The position numbers were made by a program, and so were the translations under genes. A DNA stretch of 34,521 nt, taken from the NCBI GenBank assembly GCA_003169735.1, contig PNAP01000051.1, positions 1 to 34,521 on the forward strand, read 5' to 3'. Numbering within the stretch: position 1 is the first letter of the stretch; each line of letters starts with the position of its first letter. Under the pieces are notes generated by a model, which was not told the origin of the DNA, ran no database searches, and saw only the letters and a list, made by a program, of their open reading frames with translations. This stretch comes from Chloroflexota bacterium (GTDB lineage Bacteria > Chloroflexota > Limnocylindria > Limnocylindrales > CSP1-4). Shown here piece after piece: positions 1 to 7,245 of this stretch.

Positions 1-2
1 TC

Positions 3-284
3 TACGGCTTCCTCGGCCCCAACGGGGCCGGCAAGTCGACAACCGTCCACATGCTGACGACGCTTCTCCCGCCCACGTCGGGCCGGGCGACCGTCGCCGG
101 CTTCGATGTCGTCCGCGACGGGCCGAAGGTGCGCGCGTCAATCGGTGCCGCCCTTCAGGAGGCGGCGCTCGACCCGTTCCTGACCGGTCGCGAGCACCTG
201 CGCCTCCAGGCATCGCTGCACGGCATCAAGGGCGACGCGCGCCAGCGGCTGATGGAGGCGCTCCTCGAGCTGGTCATCATCGCC
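3..284 (+). pseudogene. ABC transporter ATPase, N-terminal fragment fused in frame to CorC
   Basis: The reading frame is already open at the window edge and encodes the first part of an ABC ATPase of the DrrA/CcmA drug-export type. The Walker A motif GPNGAGKST is at 15-41, followed by a typical strand and Q-loop region (ALQEAALDPFLTGREHL) and the helix that ends in LLELV. The signature LSGG motif, Walker B and H-loop that should follow in the next ~150 residues are absent. Instead the frame passes without a stop into the membrane domain of the CorC-type protein. The fragment therefore cannot be a working ATPase as it stands. The changeover lies near 255-284, where the ABC helix end (LLELV) and the start of the CorC membrane segment read alike, so the exact join cannot be placed. 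A real deletion or an assembly join are both possible. The part upstream of the window is not visible. Confidence 0.75.
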
Positions 285-1583
285 ATCCTGGTCATCCTGA
301 ACGGCCTCCTCGTGGCCGCGGAGATCTCGCTCGTGACGGTGCGCCGCAGCCGCCTCCAGACGCTCATCGAGGAAGGCAACAAGCGGGCGCGCCGAGTCGA
401 TCGTCTCGTCTCCCAGCCGTCGCGGTTCCTGGCCGTCCTCCAGCTCGGCATCACCTTCATCGGCTTCCTTGCCGCCGCGTACGCCGGCGCGAACACCGCC
501 AAGACCCTCGAGGACTGGCTCAAGGGTTTCGCCGCCATCCAGTCGCAGGCCGGCGTCATCGCGCTGCTCATCGTCACCCTGGCCGTCGCCTTCGTGACCG
601 CCATCTTCGGCGAGCTCGTGCCCAAGACGCTCGCCCTGGCGCACGCCGAGCGCTACGCCCTCATCTTCGTCCGGCCGGTCGAGATCCTCGGTCGAGTCTT
701 CGCGCCGGTCGTCTGGGTGTTGAACGCCATCACCAACCGGATCACGCGGGCGCTCGGCCTGAGCGCCGTCGATCGCGACCGCATCACCCAGGAGGAGTTG
801 ATGATCCTCGTCGAGCGCGGTGGCGAGCAGGGCGTCATCGAGGCCGAGGAGGAGCAGATGATCGGTGCCGTCCTCGAACTCGGCGAGAGCCGCGTGCACG
901 AGGTGATGGTGCCGCGCATCGATATCGTCGCCGTGCCGTCGGATACGCCGCTCGACGCGCTCATCGATGCCATCGTCAACGCCGGTCACTCGCGCATCCC
1001 GGTCTATGAAGAGAGCATCGACAACATCATCGGCATCCTCTACGCCAAGGATCTGCTGCCCTTCCTGAAGGGCGCCGATCAGCCGCCCGACCTGCGCAAA
1101 CTCATCCGCGCGCCGCTCTTCGTGCCCGAGTCGATGGGCATCGATGACCTGTTGCGCCAGCTCCAGCGGCGCAAAGTCCACATCGCCATCGTCCTCGACG
1201 AGTACGGCGGCACGGCCGGCCTGGTGACCATCGAGGACCTCATCGAGGAGATCGTCGGCGAGATCCAGGACGAGTACGACGTCGAAGAGCCGATGATCGA
1301 GAAGCTGTCAGAGAACGAGGCACGCATCGACGGCCGGGCGAGCATCGACGTCCTCGTCGAGACCTTCGATATCAGCCTCGATGCGACCGACCGCGATCAA
1401 TACGACACGGTCGGTGGGCTTGTCTATCACGCCATCGGCGGCGTGCCCAAGGTCGGCGACACGGTCGAGGTCGGTGGCCTCACGCTGACCGTCGAGACCA
1501 TCGACGGTCGGCGCGTCGGCAAGGTCCTGGCCGTGCGCCACCGCGCGCCGACCGAAGAAACGGAGGCGTCCGAGGACGAGTAG
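252..1583 (+). CDS. CorC/HlyC-type membrane protein (DUF21-CBS-CorC_HlyC)
   Basis: This is a hemolysin-C/CorC family (UPF0053) membrane protein, thought to take part in divalent cation (Mg/Co) transport or its control. From the ATG at 252 the protein has 443 residues, the usual family length. An N-terminal DUF21 domain starts with a hydrophobic segment (VIIAILVILNGLLVAAEIS) and continues with segments around LGITFIGFLAAAYAG and IALLIVTLAVAFVTAIFGELVPKT. Two CBS repeats follow (HEVMVPRIDIVAVPSD; HIAIVLDEYGGTAGLVTIED), then a CorC_HlyC domain (YDTVGGLVYHAIGGVPKVGD). The acidic tail ends EETEASEDE. The ATG was chosen because DUF21 proteins begin at this point; there is no clear Shine-Dalgarno sequence before it. 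The same frame runs upstream into an ABC ATPase fragment, so the natural start or promoter may be missing. It converges on the next gene with a 27-bp gap. Confidence 0.9.
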   Translation: MEALLELVIIAILVILNGLLVAAEISLVTVRRSRLQTLIEEGNKRARRVDRLVSQPSRFLAVLQLGITFIGFLAAAYAGANTAKTLEDWLKGFAAIQSQAGVIALLIVTLAVAFVTAIFGELVPKTLALAHAERYALIFVRPVEILGRVFAPVVWVLNAITNRITRALGLSAVDRDRITQEELMILVERGGEQGVIEAEEEQMIGAVLELGESRVHEVMVPRIDIVAVPSDTPLDALIDAIVNAGHSRIPVYEESIDNIIGILYAKDLLPFLKGADQPPDLRKLIRAPLFVPESMGIDDLLRQLQRRKVHIAIVLDEYGGTAGLVTIEDLIEEIVGEIQDEYDVEEPMIEKLSENEARIDGRASIDVLVETFDISLDATDRDQYDTVGGLVYHAIGGVPKVGDTVEVGGLTLTVETIDGRRVGKVLAVRHRAPTEETEASEDE

Positions 1584-1610
1584 GGCGCCGCGTGACGGCG
1601 GCGGGAATAG

Positions 1611-2627
1611 CTAGGCGCTGATGGCGGACGAGACGACGAGGCGGAGTCGCTCCATCGCCTCGCCATCGATGATCCCGGACCGCTCGAGGTGCTCGACCGC
1701 CTCGTCGCGGTAGGAGCGGGCACGCTGGCGGGTGTAGTCGCGGGCGCCGGTGCGCTCGAGGATGGCGCGGGCGCTGGCGATGTCGGCGGCGGTTGGCTCG
1801 GTGCGCTTGACGATGGCGGCGAGTGCCTCCTGATCCTCGGGGCCGGCGTGCTCGAGGGCATAGATGATGGGCAGCGTCTTCTTGCGCTTGGCGATGTCGG
1901 ACGGCGCCTTGCCCGTCGCCTGTTCGTCGCCCCAGATGCCGAGCAGGTCGTCGTTCAGCTGGAAAGCCAGCCCGAGAGCCCAACCGAAGCTGTGGTACGC
2001 GTCGATGACGCGCTCGTCCTCGGTCGCCAGCATCGCGCCCGCCTTGATCGACGCCGCAATGAGCGCGGCCGTCTTGCGGCCGATCATGTCGAAGTAGTAG
2101 TCGACCGACGCCGGGGCATCGTGCTCGGATGTCCAGATGTCCATGAACTGGCCTTCGCAGAGCGCCAGGCACGTCTCGTCATAGAGGCGCATCAGGGCGA
2201 GCACGCGGGCATCCGAGAAGCCGAGTCCGCTGAGCCGGTGAAGCGCGATGCGCGAGAGCGTGAAGAGCGTGTCGCCGGTGTTGATAGCCTGGGCCACGCC
2301 GTAGACGCTCCACAGCGTGGGGCGATGGCGGCGCTCGGTGTCGCGATCCTCGATGTCGTCGTGGACGAGGCTGAAGTTGTGGCCGAGTTCGACCGCCGCC
2401 GCACCAGGCAGCGCGCGCTGGTGCTCGCCGGCGATCGATTGGTACGCCAGCAGCCCGAGCAACGGACGGATGCGCTTTCCCCGCGAGCCGGAATGGTCCA
2501 GCCCGAGGTGGTAGCGGACCATCCGGTAGAGGTCCGCCGTGCGGTCGTCCTCGGCCGTCTCGATGACGCGCAGGATCTCGCGTTCGGTATCGGTGATGAG
2601 CAGGTCGAGGTCCACGGTCGTCAACAC
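1611..2627 (-). CDS. Polyprenyl (geranylgeranyl/farnesyl-type) diphosphate synthase
   Basis: This trans-isoprenyl diphosphate synthase condenses isopentenyl diphosphate with an allylic diphosphate to make C15-C20 or longer prenyl chains for quinones, carotenoids or lipid carriers. The 338-residue protein has the GKRIRP motif (50-55), the first aspartate-rich motif DDIED (90-94) preceded by LVH, and the second aspartate-rich motif QLNDD (223-227) followed by LLGIWGD. The GK pair at 239-240 and the later KKT (249-251) also fit. The residues just before the first motif (LGHNFS) are small to medium, which makes a short or medium chain product likely, but I cannot fix chain length. The start is a GTG at 2627; a TATCCT hexamer ends 6 nt upstream, so the mRNA is probably leaderless. 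The DUF4287/SRPBCC gene ends 43 bp upstream on the same strand. Confidence 0.93.
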   Translation of the reverse strand: MLTTVDLDLLITDTEREILRVIETAEDDRTADLYRMVRYHLGLDHSGSRGKRIRPLLGLLAYQSIAGEHQRALPGAAAVELGHNFSLVHDDIEDRDTERRHRPTLWSVYGVAQAINTGDTLFTLSRIALHRLSGLGFSDARVLALMRLYDETCLALCEGQFMDIWTSEHDAPASVDYYFDMIGRKTAALIAASIKAGAMLATEDERVIDAYHSFGWALGLAFQLNDDLLGIWGDEQATGKAPSDIAKRKKTLPIIYALEHAGPEDQEALAAIVKRTEPTAADIASARAILERTGARDYTRQRARSYRDEAVEHLERSGIIDGEAMERLRLVVSSAISA

Positions 2628-2633
2628 CGAAAC

Positions 2634-2639
2634 AGGATA
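2634..2639 (-). promoter_or_regulatory. -10 hexamer of a probable leaderless promoter (prenyl synthase)
   Basis: On the minus strand TATCCT is followed by the 6-nt spacer GTTTCG and then by the GTG start codon. Transcription from this box would start at or next to the first base of the start codon. No Shine-Dalgarno sequence is present, which fits. Confidence 0.55.
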
Positions 2640-2670
2640 CCAGCCGATAGCACGTACTGCCGGGGGCCGA

Positions 2671-3414
2671 TCAGCCCCTCAGGACATGCTGGAGTACCTC
2701 GAATCGCTCGCGCCAGAAGGTCCTCATCCGAGCGGCGGCTTCGGCGTCGGGGAGGCGTTCGTGCTGGAGGGCCACGGAACTGCGTTGGTCGCCTTTGGCC
2801 GTGAACCCGATGGCCAGCCGCGATGTGCCATCGGTCCAATCGAACCGGGCGGTGCGGGGCGCGGTGGCGGTCCGAAGACCGAGGGCCACCTCGGGCAGCC
2901 ACTCGCCGCGGGTCATCGGGTCGACGAAGGCCGCGAACAGTCGCTCTATCGGCGCGTCGACGGTCCTCGAAACGGTGATGGAGAAGCCGTCCGTCCGCTC
3001 GCCGACCTTGCGCCGGCCGATCGCCCGTTCATAGCCAACGGTCACCTCCTGCGACCACCAGCCACCGACCCTGTGTTCGCTGACGAGCCAACGGGCGATC
3101 TCGGTGTGGGATCGGTCGGCGGCGCCCCAGGCGTCGAGGATGGCGAACCACTCGGACCACGGCCGGCCCGTGCGCAGGGTGATGGTCGTATCCGTGTTCC
3201 GTTCTTCCGGGACGGGCGTGAGTCGTACGACCGGGGCATCGGCCACCGGTTCCGGAACAACGGATCGGGGCGCCGCTGCTGCCGGCTCGACGGTGGCAGG
3301 CTCGATCGGCGCCGTGTCCTTCGCGAGGACCTGCCGGCGCGCGGCGGTGTAGCGCTCACCGGTCTTCGCCATCCGCGTGCGCACGCGGCGCTTCAGAGAC
3401 TTCTGCTGAGTCAC
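2671..3414 (-). CDS. DUF4287 / SRPBCC (AHSA1-like) domain protein
   Basis: This is a 247-residue cytoplasmic protein of unknown biochemical role. The N-terminus reads TQQKSLKRRVRTRMAKTGE, a pattern of small DUF4287-like segments. After an Ala/Pro-rich linker comes a second segment, GRPWSEWFAILDAWGAADRSHTEIARWLVSEH, which resembles the 'TGKSWDEWFALLD...H.EIARWL' pattern seen in DUF4287 proteins. The C-terminal half, from SITVSRTVDAPIERLFAAFVD, is a START/SRPBCC fold of the AHSA1 type that forms a hydrophobic ligand-binding cavity in other members. I chose the GTG at 3414 because the family pattern starts there and an AAGGGG ribosome site lies about 10 nt upstream. The frame stays open to 3639, but that extension is Pro/Arg-rich and unlike the family. 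The long upstream region holds a conserved element (3731-3866) that could be part of its control. Confidence 0.82.
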   Translation of the reverse strand: MTQQKSLKRRVRTRMAKTGERYTAARRQVLAKDTAPIEPATVEPAAAAPRSVVPEPVADAPVVRLTPVPEERNTDTTITLRTGRPWSEWFAILDAWGAADRSHTEIARWLVSEHRVGGWWSQEVTVGYERAIGRRKVGERTDGFSITVSRTVDAPIERLFAAFVDPMTRGEWLPEVALGLRTATAPRTARFDWTDGTSRLAIGFTAKGDQRSSVALQHERLPDAEAAARMRTFWRERFEVLQHVLRG

Positions 3415-3730
3415 GTTTCGGTACCCCTTGCGCGCGATCGCCGAGCCCCCACGCCGGGCCGCGATCGCCGGAAGGGCCCGGTGACCGAGATCCCGAGGAC
3501 CGGAGTCCCCTTTGCCCCATCGAGCCGACGGCGTGGGCGCCGGATCGGGGTTGCGCGCGGGAGGGCGCGTTCGCGGCGGAGTATAGGGCCGACTCGGCGG
3601 GAGTTGCACGGCCGCAGAGTCAGAATCTCGGCAAGCCATCGGTCAGGCGAGCCACACATTCGGCCGAGGAATATTCGTCACGCGCGTCCGTACGGGCGGT
3701 CCAATGGGTCGGCTCTCGTCAAAGACCATC
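3415..3730. other. Gene-free stretch, part of a 649-bp intergenic region
   Basis: I see no convincing gene here. Open frames exist in the GC-rich sequence but their products are Arg/Pro/Ser-rich and match no family. The minus strand carries the presumed long 5' leader of the DUF4287/SRPBCC gene, with the AAGGGG ribosome site near 3424-3429. The region 3867-4051 on the other side of the conserved element is also without a gene. Confidence 0.6.
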
Positions 3731-3866
3731 GGCCAGAGTGATAAGCGATGGTCGGGTCGATCTTCTGTCCGACGTACCCATTGGCCGAGCGTGGCGACGT
3801 CCCGCTGAGGCCCGATCTGGAGGCCAACGAGCCGATCTCGTCGCCGAGTACTCCGCCCGGGACTAG
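3731..3866 (-). repeat. Conserved intergenic element, copy A (candidate structured leader RNA or small repeat)
   Basis: This copy shares three blocks, in the same order and orientation, with a second copy at 22951-23097. Written on the plus strand they are CAGAGTGATAAGCGATGGTC (3734-3753), GAGCGTGGCGACG near 3787-3799, and TCGTCGCCGAGTACTC and following bases to GGGACT (3838-3864). On the minus strand, GGGCGGAGU at one end can pair with ACUCUGGCC at the other with one mismatch. A TACCTT hexamer lies just upstream on the minus strand, near 3869-3874, which would start a transcript at the edge of the element. The element precedes the DUF4287/SRPBCC gene by about 320 nt. Confidence 0.55.
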
Positions 3867-4051
3867 ATGAAGGTAGCGTGGACGAGACGGGCCGAACGGC
3901 GACGGCACATCCCGAAGTCGGCCGCCACGCGCGCAACAAAGGCCGAGTTCGGTGGGAGGGAACGGGCGCCGGCGCGGGGGACGCTTCCGAACCGGCGCTC
4001 ACATGGCTATTCGTCGGAATCGGCGGGTCGGATGAGGTTCGCCATGCGCGC

Positions 4052-4057
4052 TAGGCT
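4052..4057 (+). promoter_or_regulatory. -10 hexamer of a probable leaderless promoter (recO)
   Basis: TAGGCT is followed by the 6-nt spacer GGGGGC and then by the GTG start of recO. A transcript from this box would start at the start codon. I see no good -35 hexamer. Confidence 0.5.
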
Positions 4058-4063
4058 GGGGGC

Positions 4064-4828
4064 GTGCCCCCGCCGCGCATGTACAAGACCCAGGCCATGG
4101 TGCTCAGCCGCTTCGAACTCGGCGAGGCCGACCGTGTGCTGACGCTGCTGACACCGCACGACGGCAAGATCAAGGCCATCGCCAAGGGTGTTCGTCGACC
4201 GAAGAGCCGCATCGGCGGCGCGGTCGAGCCGTTCGCCGAACTCCACCTGGTCATGATCCGCGGGCGGACGTTCGACATCATCAGCCAGGCCAGCGTCGGC
4301 GAGGCGTGGCTGAACCTGCGCGACCACCTTGAATCGTCGGCCACCGCCTGGTACCTCGGTGAGCTCGCCCAACGCGCGGTGGAGGAACGCGCCACGGCCT
4401 ACCCGGTCTATGCCCTGCTCAGACGCGCCTTCCAGCTGCTCGACGACGGCATGGCACCCGGCCGCGTGGCGCGTTGGTACGAGTACGGCCTTGCCGACGC
4501 TCTCGGCATGCGGCCGGAGGTCGACCGGTGCGTCGAGTGCGACCGCCAGCTGGACGAGACCGAGACCTTCCGATGGGTGCCCGCGCTCGGCGGTGTGCTC
4601 TGCGAGCGACACCCGGGGCCGCCAACGGAACAGGTCGGGCTCTCGCTGGGTGCGCTGAAGCTGCTCAAGGCCTACCGCCGCCTCGATATCGAGGCCATCG
4701 CCGCCCTGCGCATCCCGCCGGCTGTCGAAGCCGAAGCGGAGGATGCCCTTCGTCGCTTCCTTCGGTACGTCCTGGAGCGTGAAGCTCGGTCGCTTGCCTT
4801 CCTCGATGAGGTCCGCGCAGGCCCTTAG
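4064..4828 (+). CDS. recO: DNA repair protein RecO
   Basis: RecO works with RecR (and RecF) to load RecA onto SSB-coated single-stranded DNA during gap repair and recombination. The 254-residue protein shows the family layout. An N-terminal OB-fold (YKTQAMVLSRFELGEADRVLTLLTPHDGKIKAIAKGVRRPKSRIGGAVEPF, about 7-57) is followed by a helical domain and a zinc-binding site. The latter is visible as C156-x2-C159 (CVECD) and later C180 and H183 (GGVLCERH). The length is normal. The start is GTG 4064, placed 6 nt after a TAGGCT hexamer; an ATG five codons downstream (4079) is the alternative. It is followed after 84 bp by a small secreted protein on the same strand that has its own ribosome site. Confidence 0.95.
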   Translation: MPPPRMYKTQAMVLSRFELGEADRVLTLLTPHDGKIKAIAKGVRRPKSRIGGAVEPFAELHLVMIRGRTFDIISQASVGEAWLNLRDHLESSATAWYLGELAQRAVEERATAYPVYALLRRAFQLLDDGMAPGRVARWYEYGLADALGMRPEVDRCVECDRQLDETETFRWVPALGGVLCERHPGPPTEQVGLSLGALKLLKAYRRLDIEAIAALRIPPAVEAEAEDALRRFLRYVLEREARSLAFLDEVRAGP

Positions 4829-4912
4829 TGCAGGGTGGTCAGGGGGGTGGACAGGCGCGGCATCATGGCGTGTGTCAAGCCTGCTACCAGCCACATCAAG
4901 GGGAGTCGCGTG

Positions 4913-5458
4913 ATGAAGCCAGATGGTCGCCGCATCGCACTTGGTCTTGGGGCCGTCGTCCTGGCGCTCGCGATGGGTGCCCAGCCGGCATTCGCCGAGA
5001 CCGTGATCCACGAGAACGGCACGATCGGTTATTACCAGGTCAAAGACCACGCCGGCGCGAATTGTCTCTATGACCATGTCACGTACAACCTGGACAAGAT
5101 CAGCGTTCGGGCGCCGACCGTCGTGCACGGCCACTACAGCAGCAAGACGTGGGTCGGCTGGGAGTTCAAGATCCTGCGCAGCACGGACTTCGGTTCGACC
5201 TTCCACACGTACTACACGAGCTCGGTCCAGAAGGCCAAGGCCAACGTTTCCCTTCCCGCCAGCGGCTTCACGCGGATGACCTGGAACGCTCCGACGAACC
5301 CCACCGGGTTCTTCCTCGTTCGGGTCGACATCCTCTGGTATGCCAAGGGCAGCACGACCAACGTCGAGGGCGACGCCCTGGTCGAATACGACAACTACAA
5401 GCTGAAGCACGACAGCGACCACATGAACACGACCGATTGGTGCCTCGAGGACTACTGA
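4913..5458 (+). CDS. Small secreted protein, unknown function
   Basis: The 181-residue product has a clear Sec signal peptide: a basic start (MKPDGRR), a hydrophobic core (IALGLGAVVLALAMG) and a signal peptidase I site after QPAFA, at about residue 28. The mature part of about 150 residues is rich in Tyr, Thr and Trp and looks like a beta-sandwich exoprotein. It has one Cys near the start (GANCLYD) and one near the end (DWCLEDY), which could form a disulfide. I recognise no family and see no catalytic motif. The ATG at 4913 was chosen over the upstream start at 4835 because it sits directly before the signal peptide and 7 nt after AAGGGGAG. A hairpin terminator follows about 30 bp after the stop, so the gene looks monocistronic. 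Without a homology search its role cannot be given. Confidence 0.75.
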   Translation: MKPDGRRIALGLGAVVLALAMGAQPAFAETVIHENGTIGYYQVKDHAGANCLYDHVTYNLDKISVRAPTVVHGHYSSKTWVGWEFKILRSTDFGSTFHTYYTSSVQKAKANVSLPASGFTRMTWNAPTNPTGFFLVRVDILWYAKGSTTNVEGDALVEYDNYKLKHDSDHMNTTDWCLEDY

Positions 5459-5490
5459 TCGCGGGCTGAGAGGCCAGCTGCCACGACGAG

Positions 5491-5522
5491 AGAGGCCCGA
5501 CCGATCGCCCGGCCGGGCCTCT
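5491..5522 (+). terminator. Hairpin terminator after the secreted protein gene
   Basis: AGAGGCCCG (5491-5499) pairs with CGGGCCTCT (5514-5522), a perfect 9-bp stem with a 14-nt loop. The 3' side continues TCATCC, so there is no strong U-run. It lies between the secreted protein gene and glyS. Confidence 0.65.
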
Positions 5523-5593
5523 TCATCCGTGCGAAAATGCCGCTCGAACGACCGGCCATTCCACCGCCGGCGCCCTGCTGAGAGGCCCATCTC

Positions 5594-7039
5594 GTGACCG
5601 ATCCTCCCGTGCATCCCGCTGCGCCCACAACACCGGCCGCCGCCGCCACGCCCGTCGCCGACCCAGGCCCGGCCGTCGCCGCCCTCGACACGATCGTCTC
5701 GCTCGCCAAGCGCCGCGGCTTCGTCTTCCCGAGCAGCGAGATCTACGGCGGCATCAACGCCGTGTGGGACTACGGGCCGCTCGGCGTGGAACTCAAGAAC
5801 AACGTCAAGCGCGCCTGGTGGCGGGCGATGGTCCAGGAACGCGACGACATCGTCGGGTTGGACGCGGGCATCCTGATGGCACCACAGGTCTGGGTCACGT
5901 CGGGTCACGTGGCGTCGTTCAGCGACCCGCTCGTCGAGTGCGGCACGTGCCGCCGCCGCTACCGGCTGGACGAGCTCCCCGGCGCCGAGGGCCTCTCGGT
6001 CACCGACCAGAAGGATCCCGGCGTGGTGGAGCGTCTCGGCCTCCGGTGCCCCAACGACGGTGGGCCGCTCTCCCCGCCGCGCCGCTTCAACCTGATGTTC
6101 AAGACGTACATGGGCCCGGTCGAGGAGGACGCCGCGGTCGTCTACCTGCGGCCCGAGACCGCCCAGGGCAGCTACGTCAACTTCAAGAACGTCCAGCAGT
6201 CGAGCCGCAAGAAGCTGCCCTTCGGCATCGCCCAGATCGGCAAGTCGTTCCGGAACGAGATCAGCCCCGGCAACTTCGTCTTCCGGATGCGCGAATTCGA
6301 GCAGATGGAGATGCAGTACTTCGTCCGGCCCGATGACGCGGCGCGCATCTTCGACGAGTGGCTGCCTCGGCGCTGGGACTGGTATGCGCGCTACGGGGTC
6401 GACTCCCGGCGCCTCAGATTCCGCGAGCACGCCCCGGACGAGCTGGCCCACTACGCCAAGAAGGCCATCGACGTCGAGTACCGCTTCCCGTTCGGCTGGA
6501 AGGAACTCGAAGGCATCCACAACCGCGGCGATTTCGACCTCGGTAACCACCAGCGCGCCTCGGGCGAGAACCTCGAGTACTTCGACCCGGCGACCGAGGA
6601 GCACTTCATCCCGTTCATCATCGAGACGGCCGGCGGCCCGGATCGCGCGGCGTTCACGTTCCTCATCGATTCGTATCGCGAGGAAGAGGTCCGCGGCGAG
6701 AAGCGCGTCTCGCTGGCGCTCCACCCGGACCTGGCGCCGTACAAGGTGGCCGTCCTGCCGCTGCTCAAGAAGCGGCCAGAGATCGTCGCGTTGTGCCACA
6801 AGATCCGCGACGATCTGAAGACCGACATGATGGCCGTCTACGACGACACGGCAGCCATCGGCAAGCTCTACCGGCGGCAGGACGAGATCGGCACGCCCTG
6901 GTGCATCACCGTCGATGTCGATTCTCTTGAGGACGGGGCGGTCACGGTCCGCGATCGCGACTCGATGACTCAGGAGCGGGTGCCGGTCGAGGGCGTGAAG
7001 CGCCTCATCACCGATCGTCTGGCGGCGTCCCGAGCCTGA
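5594..7039 (+). CDS. glyS: Glycyl-tRNA synthetase, dimeric alpha2 type
   Basis: This enzyme charges tRNA-Gly with glycine at the expense of ATP. The 481-residue single-chain protein belongs to the class II alpha2 type (as in Thermus and eukaryotes), not the alpha2beta2 type of many bacteria. Visible features are the N-terminal signature [20 protein letters not shown] (45-64), a Cys pair C116/C119 with C152 that resembles the zinc-ribbon insertion, the RPETAQG motif (186-192) and class II motif 2 ([19 protein letters not shown], 219-237). The motif 3 and anticodon region begins [20 protein letters not shown]. The first ~30 residues are an Ala/Pro-rich extension absent from most relatives. The GTG start at 5594 has a weak GAGAGG ribosome site upstream; a start nearer residue 30 cannot be excluded. 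Confidence 0.97.
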   Translation: MTDPPVHPAAPTTPAAAATPVADPGPAVAALDTIVSLAKRRGFVFPSSEIYGGINAVWDYGPLGVELKNNVKRAWWRAMVQERDDIVGLDAGILMAPQVWVTSGHVASFSDPLVECGTCRRRYRLDELPGAEGLSVTDQKDPGVVERLGLRCPNDGGPLSPPRRFNLMFKTYMGPVEEDAAVVYLRPETAQGSYVNFKNVQQSSRKKLPFGIAQIGKSFRNEISPGNFVFRMREFEQMEMQYFVRPDDAARIFDEWLPRRWDWYARYGVDSRRLRFREHAPDELAHYAKKAIDVEYRFPFGWKELEGIHNRGDFDLGNHQRASGENLEYFDPATEEHFIPFIIETAGGPDRAAFTFLIDSYREEEVRGEKRVSLALHPDLAPYKVAVLPLLKKRPEIVALCHKIRDDLKTDMMAVYDDTAAIGKLYRRQDEIGTPWCITVDVDSLEDGAVTVRDRDSMTQERVPVEGVKRLITDRLAASRA

Positions 7040-7086
7040 TCGCGGACCCCCATCCGGCTCCGCGGACGGGCTTATGGTCATATGCC

Positions 7087-7240
7087 AACCGGGGTAGCAT
7101 TCGGCGGGATCCGACCGTGAGAAGTGGCGACCTGAGCCGATTCGGCGCCTCTCGTTAGCCGCTGGCGGCTGATTCCGCCAGGTTTCGCCCAGCGATCCGT
7201 CCACCGAGGGTCCGACGTCATGCCGAACGCTACCGGGGTT
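7087..7240. repeat. 19-bp imperfect inverted repeat bracketing ~117 bp before the GT87 gene
   Basis: AACCGGGGTAGCATTCGGC (7087-7105) is repeated inverted at GCCGAACGCTACCGGGGTT (7222-7240), with 16 of 19 positions matching. Each arm contains a -10-like hexamer pointing inward: TAGCAT on the plus strand (7095-7100) and TAGCGT on the minus strand in the right arm. The interior has short hairpins, for example AGCCG-CTGG-CGGCT. The right arm ends 5 nt before the GT87 ATG. It could be a small repeat, a protein-binding site or part of an RNA fold. Confidence 0.5.
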
Positions 7241-7245
7241 TGCGT

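Noticed and set aside
3415-3639. 75-residue N-terminal extension of the DUF4287/SRPBCC protein
   Set aside because: The extension is Pro/Arg-rich and unlike the family. The GTG at 3414 has a ribosome site and the family-type N-terminus.
3643-4002. 119-residue minus-strand frame across the conserved element
   Set aside because: The product is Arg/Pro/Ser-rich. The matching part in the second copy of the element does not keep one reading frame, so the conservation is not at protein level.
7040-7075. Possible terminator after glyS (CGCGGA/TCCGCG)
   Set aside because: The stem is only 6 bp with a 13-nt loop and no U-run, which is too weak to annotate.
4007-7204. 1065-residue open frame on the minus strand
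   Set aside because: It lies antisense to recO, the secreted protein gene and glyS, all well-supported plus-strand genes. Its translation is Arg/Asp/Val-rich with no domain. Long antisense frames are common at this GC content.
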